Source of the DNA: Diabrotica undecimpunctata
Lineage: Eukaryota > Arthropoda > Insecta > Coleoptera > Chrysomelidae
Direction: 5' to 3'
Length of the DNA: 64,000 bases
NCBI RefSeq assembly: GCF_040954645.1
Contig: NC_092804.1
Span: forward strand, 144,283,108 to 144,347,107
Shown here: positions 1 to 11,049 of the stretch, piece by piece
Layout: the number at the start of each line of letters is the position of its first letter
Numbering within the stretch: the stretch's first letter is position 1
The notes under the pieces: generated by a model
What the model saw: the letters and a program-made list of their open reading frames with translations, nothing else
What the model was told of the DNA's origin: nothing
Databases searched by the model: none
Program-made: the position numbers and the translations under genes

Positions 1-760
1 ACATCAGCATTATGTATCGCAGAACAGAAGAGGCGGCAGAAATATATTCTCAATTGAAAACAGAGGCAAAAGAGACCGGACTAGAAATAATTATTCAAAA
101 GACAAAAAAGTAAACACAGGCAAGAACTAGGGGAAACAGACGCACAGTTGAATTAGAGGACGATATTGAAACTGTAGAAAGTTTCACATATCTGGGAGAT
201 GCATTAAGAAGGGATGGAACAGAAGAACCAGCAATTCAAAGAAGAATAGTAATAAAGCTTACTGTTCACTTGCCCATGTGTTCTGCTCCAAAAACACACA
301 CTAGAGATCTAAAATCAAGATCTACAAAACTATTATCATACCAATTGTATGTTATGGGAAAGCTGGGAGTCTTCGAAAGAAAAGTCCTAAGGAAGATATT
401 TGGACCTATTAACGGAAACGGAATATGGAGATCTACGTACAACCATGAACTCTACTAACTGTTCAAAGAGGCACCGATCTCAGAATTCGTTAAAATTCAG
501 AGACTTCGATGGGCTGGTCATCTAGTGAGAATGGAGTCCGAAAGATGGCCGAAAAAAGCCCTAGATAGTAAAATGCAGGGTACAAGACCAAAAAGAAGAC
601 CACGGAAAAGGTGGGAGGATGAAGTGACTGTCTACGTGCAAAATTTGCTAGAAGTGAGAATCTGGAGAAAATCGACGCGAGACCCGCAAGGTTGAAAAGA
701 CCACAGTTTGGAGGAGGCCAAGGCTCGATTTGGGATGTAGCGCCATTGGAGAGAGACAGA
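1..760 (+). mobile_element. RTE-like LINE, 3' end (broken)
   Basis: This is the C-terminal part of a LINE reverse transcriptase of the single-ORF RTE type, cut by the window's left edge. Pieces of the usual post-RT region appear in order in shifting frames: a 'FTYLGDALRRDG'-like segment near 185-220, 'VFERKVLRKIFGP' near 370-410, 'RLRWAGHLVRMES' near 500-540, and a basic 'RPKRRPRKRWEDEV' tail near 585-630. Several frameshifts and stops break the frame, so it is dead. It lies in the mannosidase gene downstream of its exon 4, on the opposite strand. Confidence 0.75.
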
Positions 761-876
761 AGTTACAATTCGTCAATCTCTAATATATATTCGGATACTG
801 TCTTATTTTCCATTTGTATCTACATTAACAAGCTATTTAAGAACTGTATAATAGAAACCAATTTAAAATTACATAC

Positions 877-1178
877 CCCATAGTTGTCGCCACCTAAACT
901 CCAAATGTTTTTTACTTGCAAACTCTTTTTTGATGGAATAATGCACTCTTTGTATCAACATGTTTTTAAGTCCCATCTCTTTAAGTAAATAAGGCTGGGT
1001 TAAACTCAATCCAAATGGGTCGATAGCCCAATGACTGACAGGAGTATAATTCAAATTCTGTCTTAACCACTGATGACCATCCATGAGTTGCGTCACAATC
1101 GACTGCCAATGTGAGTTGGCTTCGTCATTCATTACCCAACCACCGGTTACTATTTCTAATTGATTTTTCATCAGCAAG
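877..1178 (-). CDS. Golgi alpha-mannosidase II, exon 4 (GH38 catalytic domain)
   Basis: Fourth visible coding exon of a class II (GH38) Golgi mannosidase, the enzyme that trims two mannoses from GlcNAcMan5GlcNAc2 during N-glycan maturation. Acceptor TTTTTCAG precedes base 1178 and donor GTATGT follows base 877. It enters in phase 2, completing an AG|C Ser codon with exon 3, and leaves in phase 1. It encodes the family signatures '[13 protein letters not shown]', 'WAIDPFG' (Asp about residue 285 of the joined product, the catalytic nucleophile by homology), 'NMLIQRVHY' and '[10 protein letters not shown]'. The loop after the nucleophile reads G-L-S-L-T-Q, where family members usually have G-H-S-P-T-M. 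The rest of the gene lies left of the window. Confidence 0.93.
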
Positions 1179-1307
1179 CTGAAAAAGATAAAAATATTAA
1201 AGGTAATATTCTGAAGCATTAGAAAAGGGCTAGGTAAAACTAGGCAAAGATGGATAGACTAGTAGACTACTTTCAAACCCGATTTTAGACATAGTTGCCA
1301 GATATAA

Positions 1308-1901
1308 TCCTGACTTATCTATTATAAATTTACGGCGCTACCACACTATGTAACTTTTCCAAAATTTCTAACATCCCCTCGGTATTTATACTTAGGAATA
1401 ACCACAAAGACTAACAAATAATAATAATATCTAAACCTTGCTGCGCTTTTTGTGATTGGTCCTATGCGCATACGATTCGGCGAGATCTTATTCACCAATT
1501 TATTTCTACGTTTTTTTTGTTGGTTTCCAAGCAGATGGGAGTCTTTGGGCATCATCTATTGTATTTGAATTTTTTGGATATTTTTGAATTTCTATTGCTT
1601 CCTAGTCCTGACTTATCTATTATAAATTTACGGCGCTACCACACTATGTAACTTTTCCAAAATTTCTAACATCCCCTCGGTATTTATACTTAGGAATAAC
1701 CACAAAGACTAACAAATAATAATAATATCTAAATCTTGCTGCGCTTTTTGTGATTGGTCCTATGCGCATACGATTCGGCGAGATCTTATTCACCAATTTA
1801 TTTCTACGTTTTTTTTGTTGGTTTCCAAGCAGATGGGAGTCTTTGGGCATCATCTATTGTATTTGAATTTTTTGGATATTTTTGAATTTCTATTGCTTCC
1901 C
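1308..1901 (-). repeat. 298-bp tandem duplication of a Penelope element 3' end
   Basis: Two nearly identical head-to-tail copies (1308-1605 and 1606-1901). I noticed one substitution, in the stretch near 1434 versus 1732. On the minus strand each copy holds the C-terminal coding tail of a Penelope-like element ('EAIEIQKYPKNSN', 'LPSAWKPTKKT') plus its 3' untranslated part. The copy at 1606-1901 joins the rest of the element in frame; the copy at 1308-1605 is the extra one. Confidence 0.85.
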
Positions 1902-2760
1902 TGATTACACGTTTGATTTTATTTTCAATGTTAGCTAGCATCGCTGTTTCATTCAAATTTATTTTATATTCTATGTTTATGACATGTTGCGCTAGAGATG
2001 ACGTCTTCTCTTTTCTCTCCTTTTTTTATGCCTTTTTAATCGTAGAAGTGAAGAAGCCATTTTTTATCAAAGCTGTTTTATCTTTGTGCAGTTCCCAGTT
2101 CTTATGGTCTTCATCTGTCAGTTTTTGAGATCTTGTGATTAAGGTTTTGATTACCAAATTTAATTGAGCAGGACCATGGTGTGAATCAACGTGTAAGTAG
2201 TTCCAGTATGGGTTGGTTTTCGGTATACTGTATATCCTATGCTTCCGTCTTCATAATAAACACATCTAAGCATGGAAGTTGTTGGTTATTCTACCGTTCC
2301 ATGGTAAACGGTATTTTGGAGTGGATATTGTTGATGTGTTGGAGAAATGTCTTAAGTTTTTCTTTTCCATGTGTCCAGATAATAAAGGTGTTGTCACCGT
2401 ACCTAAGCCACAGTTTGGGTTTATGTTCTGCTATTACGGGTGACACAACAAGTGAAATATCAGCAAGGCTGATATTCCATTAGTTCTATTTTATCTGGAC
2501 CGACGGATTTTCCTGTTTTGTTTTTAAATTTAATGGCATTTCCCACCTTCTCTGTTTTGATTCGTGGTTCCGAATTCTGTCCGCTTCTGTTATGCTGTGT
2601 TGCTTGTGGTGGTGTTCATGAAAGGCTCCTATATACTGTTTTTATCTTATAAGTTTGATTTATAAGAGTATCACATATGAAATCTCCATTTTCATCTGCA
2701 ACGTTTCATCCTATTTGTCTTTGGTGGCTAGAAATTTCTTCAATTTTTAAAGTATTCAAA
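1308..2760 (-). mobile_element. Penelope-like element (RT/GIY-YIG), degenerate
   Basis: Reading on the minus strand from about 2.5 kb leftwards, frames show a Penelope-type reverse transcriptase core ('RYGDNTFIIWTHGKEKL', 'FLQHINNIHSKIPFTME', 'YRKPTHTGTTY'), then the linker, then the C-terminal 'KRVIREAIEIQKYP...WKPTKKT' tail that follows the GIY-YIG endonuclease domain in this family. The catalytic RYVDD motif is altered to RYGDN, and stops and frameshifts are present, so the copy cannot be active. Its 3' end is duplicated in tandem. The 5' limit is uncertain. It lies in intron 3 of the mannosidase gene, in the same orientation. Confidence 0.75.
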
Positions 2761-3880
2761 TAAATTATTTTTCTTGCCTGGTCATTTATAACTTGTTACT
2801 TCAAATTTCTGTCCATATCTTGTTGAACCGATTTAGGAGGGTGAAGTGTTAAGAAAGAGTTTCGTACACGTACATCTTCGAAAACGTTCGCGGGTCTCCC
2901 TTATTTTGCTAGTTAATATCACAGTCATCTGTGAATATATGGGATACTGAGTTCTGCCAAGTTTGTGCTAACAGCATTTCGTTAATATCGTGATAAATAT
3001 ATACAAAATGTTGACAATTTATTTTTCCTCATTCTCGAGAGAAGAACATACTAACGCTGTAGATTTCGCGCCGGCCTAAGACTGGGGTCTGAGCTCTCCA
3101 GTATTCCACGCATACGGCCGGGAAAGGAAAGTTCTTCGTGCCCGACACGCCACATTTCCATCACTAAAAGGGAACGTCCTAAGGGTATACAGAACTATAG
3201 GACGGGTGTGACACGTACTCACACGTGCACACAAATACCCAAACAAAAAATACACAAACACACCTACACCACGCTCAATCGGCAAATAACCAGTCAGCCA
3301 AACTACGATTAACTCATAAGGTGAGATTTGTGCTGCAACTAGAACGACTCAAAAAGATGTGGTCCAAATGAACACTCAAAAATAAGTGACTCTGTCACTG
3401 CTCCAAATAGTTCTCAATTAGCGTCCTGGATGCAAACCTTCAGTACGATAAGACAGTTCCGCAGAACTGTTGCGGTAGAGGTGGTGGGGGCTGGAATTCA
3501 TGTTGCCTTGACACAAGAGTCCTGGGTATATCATAGCAAAATAAAAAATCCAAAGGATTTTGACGAAGTGCTTATATATAACAGATCTGTTTTATAATAG
3601 GCAATAAAGATCTACTAATTAAATTATCTGTAGAACGTCCGGTATAGAACAGAGGGCATCCAGAAAAGAAGAAATGCTTTCATATTTATTTAAAGCTTTG
3701 CTAATTACATAATTTTAGTGGTCGGTATCGTTGGAAATTGAACTTTTTTCACTTGCATAGTTTGGAATAATGTTTATTCATATATATCATGTTATTTAAA
3801 TGATTCCTGGATGGGAAATCATTAGCTAGCCAATGTACTGTGTGATTTAGGCTAGTTATCGTTTTTCTCTAAAAAAAAAA
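2760..3880. other. Intronic stretch without a recognised gene
   Basis: Only short frames without recognisable domains. The part at about 3060-3300 is clearly less AT-rich than its surroundings and contains TG/CA-rich tracts; it looks like part of another repeat, but I cannot assign it. Confidence 0.4.
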
Positions 3881-3889
3881 CTATTTAGA

Positions 3890-4085
3890 TAGTCCCAAAT
3901 CATTAGGACATTCAGTCGACCATTTTGAATCATGCCATTTTTCTTTGGAAGTATCAATTAAAGGGGTGAAAATATGTGATCTTCGAGTAGTTTTAAGTAA
4001 CATTTTGCATTCAAATTTCGATTAAGAAAAATGCTCCAATAATACATTCTTCGAAAATCTCCATCGAAACATTTGCCATTTATTT
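3890..4085 (-). pseudogene. Tc1/mariner-superfamily transposase fragment
   Basis: The minus strand has about 60 open codons with a pattern like the middle of a Tc1/mariner DDE domain ('YYWSIFLNRNLNAKCYLKLL', then 'EDHIFSPLI'). This resembles the 'GP.F..G..N...YL.LL' stretch between the first and second catalytic Asp. No catalytic residue is contained in it and no ends were found. Assignment is by pattern only. Confidence 0.35.
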
Positions 4086-4409
4086 TTGTGCGAAAAGTAT
4101 TTATATTGTTTTAGAATTCTTATGCTCAAACTAATAAGAACCATGTAATTGTTATAACAGATAGATGTATAAACTATTAAAATAACGGGAAACTATAAAC
4201 TTGTGTGTACTTGAACCATGTACTGAGTAATAGCTCACATTGTGTGTTGATAAGGTTTCCGAACAATTTAATTAATCTATATTTCTAAAATAAGGAGTAA
4301 TTGAAACTTTAAATAACAAAAAATAAAAAAGTGAGGTTAGTTTTTATCTTTACAGAAAAATGTTTTGGTAACTTTTGTGACTTTTAGGTCCACTCTTATT
4401 TTATTTGTA

Positions 4410-4848
4410 ATGGATTTTAAATTAGCTAATGCGAATTCCGATTCTGAAAATAAAAACCTAAAAGATTTAGAGTAAGTTTTTCTTTATTTATTTTCTATTG
4501 TAAGGAATTTTCAAACAAATTTCATTATTTTAGCACAGTTCAAAAGAGAGACGTACAGGGTTTCAGTGAAACTATAGAGAGTATAGACCCTACTGACGAT
4601 GAAAATGAAGAAACTGACAAGTCTCTTGGATGTGAAGACTTAGATTGCTATGGATATGATTCAGGCAGGAATATGGCAATATGTACCACCTATTTGCGGA
4701 GAAGACTCTAGTGATTCAAATAGCGATGCCGAAGAACCCATTGTTGCTGCAGTTGCAAATATAACCGAAGGTGTGACTACTCAAATCGAGTTATCCAAAA
4801 CACCAACTCGCAAAGTTTGTAAGTCGCAAAGTTTACATAAACTTTGTT
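4410..4848 (+). pseudogene. Small acidic two-exon reading frame, broken
   Basis: ATG at 4410 opens 'MDFKLANANSDSENKN', followed by a good donor (A|GTAAGT near 4472), a roughly 62-base AT-rich intron and acceptor TTATTTTAG near 4532. Splicing joins an acidic stretch ('SIDPTDDENEETDKSLG'). The frame then stops at about 4715, but a shifted frame (4650-4850) continues an acidic, Ser/Asp-rich stretch ('GEDSSDSNSDAEE'). This looks like the disordered N-terminal part of a transposase gene whose catalytic part was lost; the family is not recognised. It directly adjoins the Tc1 copy downstream. Confidence 0.35.
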
Positions 4849-4921
4849 GACATTTAATACAACTAAATCTTAAGAAAACATAACCTAAATAATCTTTAAC
4901 AATTCCTTTTCCCAAAAACAC

Positions 4922-5985
4922 TTAATAGCGATTAGTTTCATCTCTACATCTAAGTACTTCTTCAGAGCGACAAGGCATACTTAAAATGAAGCGGCGTATT
5001 TGGTCTTGATCGATTGCATCCCAAACTTCTCTCACCATAACTTCTATGTCGTCAAGAAAGACAGATGGTGGTTGTCGGCTCCTGAGTTGACGATCAATAA
5101 TATCCCACAAATTCTCTATGGGATTTAGATCAGGGCTGCAGGATGGTCAGTTCATGGATTGTATTCTAGCCACGTCCAAATAATCACGGACCACACGTGC
5201 AACAAAATCGGGTCGAGCATTATCACGCATTAAAAGAAAATTATTTACTATGTAAGGAGCAAATGGAACTACATGGTTAGACAAAATGTCTGTAATATAC
5301 CTTTCACTTGTTCCTCTTCTTCAAGAACCTCTTCGTAAAGCAACAAGGACTGTTCGCGCTGTAAAAGATATTCCTTCCCAAACCATTGTAGATCCTCCAT
5401 AGAATATATAGGTCGTATGTTGCACTGTGCGTAGCGTTCTCTTGGCCGTCGAATAACTCTCACATGTCTATCTTAGCTATATAAGCAATACTTCGATTTA
5501 TCAGTGAACAACACGTGCTTCCAGTCATCAACATTCCAGTCAAGGTGCTCTCAGGCAAATTATAATCTACTTCTACGATGATTTACGTTTAAAGCTGGTA
5601 TCCTTACATGCAGATCTTGTTCAGCGAGACGCATTTGTATAGTTTCTACTAATTTGAATATTATGAACATCTGTCACTTGTATTTGTAAATGTCTCATTG
5701 TGACAAAACGTTCTCTTATAGCACAAAGCCTGATAAACTGATCTTGGCGTGGTATTGTGAGTCTTCCTTTTTCTTTTCCACGCTGTCTCGTATAGTAGTT
5801 TCTTTATCAAAAACGTTAAATGACTCGTGATATTGTAATATGAGATACTCTTAAGCTCAAGCCTATTTCACGATAGCTTAACCCTATATCAGCTAAAGTA
5901 ATTGCCTGCACATATTCATCTCGGTTCAGATTTCTTTAAATACGGTCCATATCAACTAACTAACATACGCAATACATTAAAACAA
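4922..5985 (-). pseudogene. Tc1-type transposase, degenerate
   Basis: Minus-strand frames show the Tc1 layout. An N-terminal helix-turn-helix region lies near 5985-5830 ('YREIGLS' and 'RVSHITISRV'-like pieces). An arginine-rich middle lies at 5463-5269. The second Asp region reads 'LLMRDNARPD' near 5240. The C-terminal 'SPDLNPIENLWDIIDRQL' carries the Glu and runs to a stop at 4922. At least three frameshifts or stops separate the pieces. No clean terminal inverted repeats were found. It sits in intron 3 of the mannosidase gene. Confidence 0.75.
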
Positions 5986-6090
5986 TTTGTTCAATTGTAA
6001 ACAATATTGACAGTCTAAAACTATCCTGTCAAATAGCCAACTAACTGCTAGCATTATTGAGTTTTAAAATTCAATAAAAACACGTTATGC

Positions 6091-6781
6091 TTTGAACATA
6101 ATTTTCTTTTTTGATAATAAAGATATCGATGATTTTTTTTACGAAAATGTTGACAAAAATGAACCTATCGCGAAATATTAATAAGATGTAACGTTTGCTT
6201 GTAATAAATTCCACAGGGTGTTGCAAAATAAGATGAAAAAACAATTTTATTTTTACACCCCGTATAGTGGTAAAACGTTGACATTTCCCAGAAAATATTA
6301 ATACAGTAATTACTTAGAAATAGATCTGCAATGCGAAAAAAAATCATAAAAATTCAACTAAGGATTCAAAAGAAAAATAGTTTAAAAATTATGGTACAGT
6401 TAAGGTGGTGCGTTAATTTTGGGAGTTGATAATCACGTAATACTTTAAACGTAATTTTCTTTTTTGATAATAGAGATATTCAGATGATTTTATTACGAAA
6501 TTGTTGAGAAATGGTAAAGCTATCTCGAAATATTAATAAGATGTAGCGTTTGTTTCTAATACATTCCACAGGGTGTTGCAAAATTAGATGAAAAACCCAA
6601 CTTTATTTTTACACCCCGTATATAGGTAAAACGTTGACATTTCTCAAAAAACAATAATATAGTAATTAATTAAAAATATACCTACAATGTGAAAAAAAAT
6701 CATCGAAATCCAATTAAGGGTTCGGAAGAAATATAGTTTCAAAATCATGGTCCATTTGAAGTGGTGCGTTAATTTTGGAGA
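6091..6781. repeat. Two diverged direct repeats, about 340 bp each
   Basis: 6091-6425 and 6444-6781 are alignable copies with starts 353 bases apart. Shared landmarks are the 'ttttcttttttgataat' opening, 'cacagggtgttgcaaaa', 'tttttacaccccgtat', 'aaaacgttgacattt' and the closing 'gtggtgcgttaatttt'. The copies differ at many positions, so the duplication is old. No coding function; a tandem MITE or a satellite dimer is likely. Confidence 0.8.
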
Positions 6782-6938
6782 TTAGTATTTGTTCGTGGCG
6801 GTATTTCAAAACAGCAGTTATGCGTGTCATAGGGCTAAACCATTTGTGACGTGGAATGAGAGTTTTCAATGTTTTGTTATTTTTTTTTTATTGCATTTAG
6901 TTGCTACCGTTATTATTATTATATACCGTTATAATTAT

Positions 6939-7545
6939 TCTTCTTCTTAAAGTGCCTATCCGTTCCGGATGTTGGCGATCATCACGGCTATCTTTACTTT
7001 GTTTATTGCAGCGCGGAATAGTTCAGTGGTAGTCGTGTTATACCACTTTCGTAAATTTTGAAGCCAGGAAATGCGTCTTCTTCCCGGTCCTCTCTTACCA
7101 TTTACCTTCCCTTGGAGAATCAGCTGGAGAAGGCCGTAACGTTCTTGATTTCTCATTACATGTCCTAGATATTCCAACTTTTTAGTTTTGGTCATGAGAA
7201 TTTCACATTCTTTCCCCATTCTACGCGGGACCTCCACATTAGTAACTCTGTCAACCCAGGATATACGTAAGATGCGCCTATAACACCACATTTCGAAAGC
7301 TTCGAGCCGATTCATAGATGTGAATATGTAGCAGTTCAATAGACGGCATTTTGTTTTTAATGATATGTCTCGACTGTTGAAAATGGTTCTCATTCTAACG
7401 AATGCTGCTTTTGCTTTTATTATTCGTTGTTTAATTTCTGTTGAATGGTCCCATTGGCTATTTAAATTGGTGCCTAGATATGTATATTGCTCGACTCTTT
7501 CGATATTCTGTTGGTTGATTGTAAGTTGAGCGTTTAGTATTGGTT
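6939..7545 (-). mobile_element. RTE-like LINE 3' fragment
   Basis: The minus strand carries a 145-codon open frame (7393-6956), extendable upstream with 'RVEQYTYLGTNL'. It contains the post-RT signatures 'FEMWCYRRILRISWVDRV', 'LEYLGHVMRNQERY' and 'GKRGPGRRRISWLQNL'. It ends near a GAA/TTC-rich tail (about 6936-6950) as RTE elements do. 5'-truncated: no reverse transcriptase core or endonuclease remains. Confidence 0.8.
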
Positions 7546-7725
7546 TTTTACTTATAGTTATTACCGTTGTTATCTTTAAATTTAAAATATTTTTTAATAA
7601 ACATAAATATAATGTAATACTCTGTATTATTAATTAACGTATGATTTATTTAAATATTATATTAATAACGAATATTGAACATTTTCTAGCCAAAAATAAA
7701 TATAATAAAGATTTAAATGTTTTAC

Positions 7726-7931
7726 CTTTTTACAATCTCTCGGCTATCTTCATTTAACTCGTCCCACCACATCGAAAAATAAGATATTTCAGCCCAAATA
7801 AATTTTCTTCTAGGATCCTCAGGCAACTTAGTTAACATATTATCCAAGATATGTTTTGTTTGAGTTACATAGTACTCCTCTAACGTTTTGATCCAACCTG
7901 GATCGTTGTGGGAATGTGGAACAACGAACAC
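7726..7931 (-). CDS. Golgi alpha-mannosidase II, exon 3
   Basis: Exon with acceptor CATTTTAG before base 7931 and donor GTAAAA after base 7726. It enters in phase 0 from exon 2 (...HNKLK | [10 protein letters not shown]) and leaves in phase 2. It opens the GH38 catalytic domain: '[14 protein letters not shown]' holds the His and Asp that bind the catalytic zinc by homology (about residues 171 and 173 of the joined product), followed by '[18 protein letters not shown]'. The frame is intact. It is flanked by a 6.5-kb intron to exon 4 and a 4.9-kb intron to exon 2. Confidence 0.95.
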
Positions 7932-8243
7932 CTAAAATGTTTTATTTTTCCTGTTATTACTATTAGAAAACTATATACGTTGAGGAAATTAGGTGAGAAT
8001 TTTTCTAAAGATAGTATACACCATACTGTGCGATACATTTTACTTTGGTCACTTTGATTTTTTAAATACAACACTCTTATACACTCTCAATATTGTATTA
8101 TTATTGGAATCCTCACTTCAATACGAGTTCAACCATATGTAACACTTGGTATTTTATCTATTTACGAAGGTGCTAAACAAATAAAACTTCTCAGTGCCAA
8201 ATAGTTTTGAAGTAATTCAGTAAATATGGAATTATGTAATTTT

Positions 8244-10375
8244 GACATTAATTCGTAACACTGCCTGGTGTGATTGCGGGGTGGATTGAGTAGCTCTGCG
8301 GTTACCACAGCCGGTCCCAAGCCCGGATAAAATGTGGAGGGTGATTGGCAAGGTTAGCAACATACCAATCGTAAAAACAAATACTGCTCAAAGAAACAAT
8401 GTACAGCCTCGGAACTGGATTGATACTATGAAGACAACTACGACAAGAAATAAGGACAAGCGAAAAACATCCAAACTCCAGATAAGAATTACTACTTGGA
8501 ATATCAGATCACTCAACTCAAGGGACCAAGAAATAACTTAAGTGCTGAAAGAGAAAGAAATAGACATTTGTGCTCTACAGGAAACAAAAAAGGAAGGAAA
8601 AGGTCAATCAAAATTAGGTGAATACATACTAATCTACAAGTGGAGTAGAAAAGAAAACAGGGCCAAAGAAGGTGTAGCCTTACTAATACACCAAAGGTAC
8701 CAAAATCACATCAAAGAGTGTCAATACATATCAGAAAGAATAGTAACAGCAAAGATAAGAATGGAGAAGGAAGACCTGAACATCATCGGAGTATACGGCC
8801 CAAAAAATAACAAGCCTCAAATAACAAGGGAAGCGTTTTACGACCAATTACGAGTAGTAGATCAAGTCAGAGGAAAGATGATAATATTGGGGGATTTTAA
8901 CGTTCGAATAGGCAATCAAGTAATACCCGGCATCAAACAAAAACATGAGAATGTTAAAAACGAAAATGGAGAACTGATTATCAACTTCTGCACGAATAAC
9001 GAACTAAGAATAAACAACACATTTTTTGACCGCAAAGACCAACACAAATATACATTTAATAACACCCGTGGACAAAGATCTATGATAGATTATATTATAA
9101 CCAACAGAGATATACATCCATCAAAAATAATCGACGTAAGATGCCTCAACTCAGCAGATGTAGGTAGCGACCATAGCCTAGTATTACGTAAAATAAGATT
9201 CATCCTGAAATACCTCACACCCAAGAGAGCGGCGCCAACACAAACAAAAATCAAACTCGAAGGACTAAATACGGAATCCACGGAATACTCATACAGAAAA
9301 ATAATATCGGAGAAGATCGCTGAGAATGAAATATTAGAAAACGATAACATCGACGAAAGCTGGGAAAAACTCAAAAAAGTTGAGGAAGAGGAAGTGAAGA
9401 CAAAATGTGAAGAAAAGAAGAAAGCCTATTTACAATACACAACACAACAAACACAACAGGCATATAACCACTATAAACGAATCAGAAATGAAACGAATAC
9501 TTTAGTTAGAACCTATTGAAGCTGGGAATGGGATAAGACAGGGAGATTCCCAAAGCCTCTATTGTTCAACCTGATTATGGATGAAATAATAACAAAAGTA
9601 AGAACTAAAAAAGGATACCAAATGGGAGAAAAACAACTTAAAATAATCTGCTATGCAGACGACAATATACTACTCTCTCAAAGTGAAGATGATTTACAAC
9701 GTATGCTGCACGAATTTAATATAACCGCCAGAAAATTTAACATGTTAATTTCCCCAAAAAAGACAAAATGCATAGTTACAACAGCAAATTTACTAAGATG
9801 TAAATTGGAGCTGGAAAGCCAGATAATAGAACAAGTGATGCGAGTTTAAATATCTAGGCATCAAATTATCTAGCTACGGAAAGCTCGAAACCGAAGTGGA
9901 AGATCAAGTGAATAGAGCAAACAGAGCCACAGGCTGCCTAAATGAAACAATATGGAGAAATAGAAATATCGGGAAAGCAATGAAAGGTGGAATTTACAAA
10001 ACAGTCTGACATACGCGGCAGAAACAAGACCTGACCCAGAGAGGGCAAAAAGGATGTTAGAAATAGCAGAGATGAAAACACTTAGAAACATTGATGGTAA
10101 GGCACTATGGGATAGAGCTAGAAGTACAGATATACGACAGATGCAAGGTGGAGAACATCAAAAACTGGGTAAGAAATAGAAGAGTAGAATGGAACGATCA
10201 TATAAGCCGAATGACAACAAATAGAGTAGTAAAGACGGCAAGAGACGGTTCCCCAATATGCAGACGATTAGTAGGAAGACCACTAAAACGATGGAATGAC
10301 AACTTACTGGAGGCACATTGAAAAAGAGACAGAGTCATGTCTATATAAAAAGAAGAAGAAGACATTAATTCGTAA
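8244..10375 (+). mobile_element. RTE-like LINE with 15-bp target duplication
   Basis: Insertion bounded by the direct repeat gacattaattcgtaa at 8244-8258 and 10361-10375; the element itself is 8259-10360. It begins with the GC-richer leader typical of these LINEs ('gcggttaccacagccggtcc') and ends with a short gaa-repeat tail. It carries an APE-type endonuclease and part of a reverse transcriptase. It sits in intron 2 of the mannosidase gene on the opposite strand. Confidence 0.92.
8332..10320 (+). pseudogene. RTE endonuclease/reverse transcriptase ORF, internally deleted
   Basis: ATG at 8332 opens the ORF. One in-frame TAA at 8539-8541 interrupts it just before the endonuclease, which continues in the same frame to 9519. 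Endonuclease motifs in order are 'TTWNIRSLNS', 'ICALQETKKEG', 'IIGVYGPKNN', 'ILGDFNVRIG', 'MIDYIITNRD' and 'GSDHSLV'. Near 9520 the sequence jumps to the middle of the reverse transcriptase ('EAGNGIRQGDSQSL'), so the first palm and finger blocks are missing. 'ICYADDNILLSQ' keeps the catalytic YADD, and the C-terminal 'RRVEWNDHISRM' and 'GRPLKRWNDNL' follow with frameshifts. Confidence 0.88.
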
Positions 10376-10439
10376 AACTAACAATGGCTAGACATTTTTA
10401 TTGAAAATTTTAAATAAAAAGAGATAATTACTGTTTTAA

Positions 10440-10995
10440 TGACGAGGGACTAGGGCGATCTAAAGAGATCTTGTAGTGAAGTAGCCAACTTGTTCAACAA
10501 GACTTTCCCAACCCATTCTCCTACCCATAAGGCGACGGTACAAAAAATTGAAAATCGTTTTGAAGAAACTGGACGAACAAAAGACCGCATTCGAACAGGT
10601 AGAACAAAAAATGTTATAAATTACAATAAAACTTAAGATTTAATGCAAAGTTTCATCAAAGAGCAACAGTGAGGATGTATGAGTTTCAACAACCATCCTC
10701 ACGCAGTGCTGCACAAATAAATGATATAGGTCATTCTTTAGACTTGCTTGTAGTAAGAATTTATTTAAACCCTACAAAATCCTGTTAATGCAAAAATGAA
10801 ATGAAGATGATTACGACCGTAGATTACAGTTTAGTGAGGTAATGATGCATAAAATTGTAACTGCCGAGAACTTCGTTAACAAGATATGCTTTTCCAACGA
10901 AGCAATATTTACACTGTGTAGGAATTGTATTTACACTGGCGACGCTAACAAAATAGATGTGAGTGCAATCGGTTTCAGATCGTAGTTGCTCCCTG
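10440..10995 (+). pseudogene. Mariner-related transposase fragment (DUF4817-type HTH)
   Basis: Shifted plus-strand frames give an N-terminal helix-turn-helix ('VANLFNKTFPTHSPTHKATV', then 'IENRFEETGRTKD') and a catalytic-domain start ('DYDRRLQFSEVM', 'KIVTAENFVNKICFSNEAIF'). The first Asp position reads Asn-Glu (SNEA, where S/T-D-E is usual). The second half is missing. A related C-terminal half lies at 41.8-42.4 kb. Confidence 0.6.
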
Positions 10996-11049
10996 GGCGC
11001 TTGACGTAACATTTAAATCGGGTCAATCGTCAAAACCTCGTTTTTGTCA

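Noticed and set aside
1346..1853. Two identical 69-codon minus-strand frames as a duplicated small gene
   Set aside because: They are the wrong frame across the two copies of the 298-bp Penelope tail duplication; the family's own coding tail runs in a different frame.
3076..3285. 69-codon minus-strand frame in a GC-richer patch
   Set aside because: No recognisable domain, Arg/Cys-rich as expected from chance translation of that composition, and no splice context.
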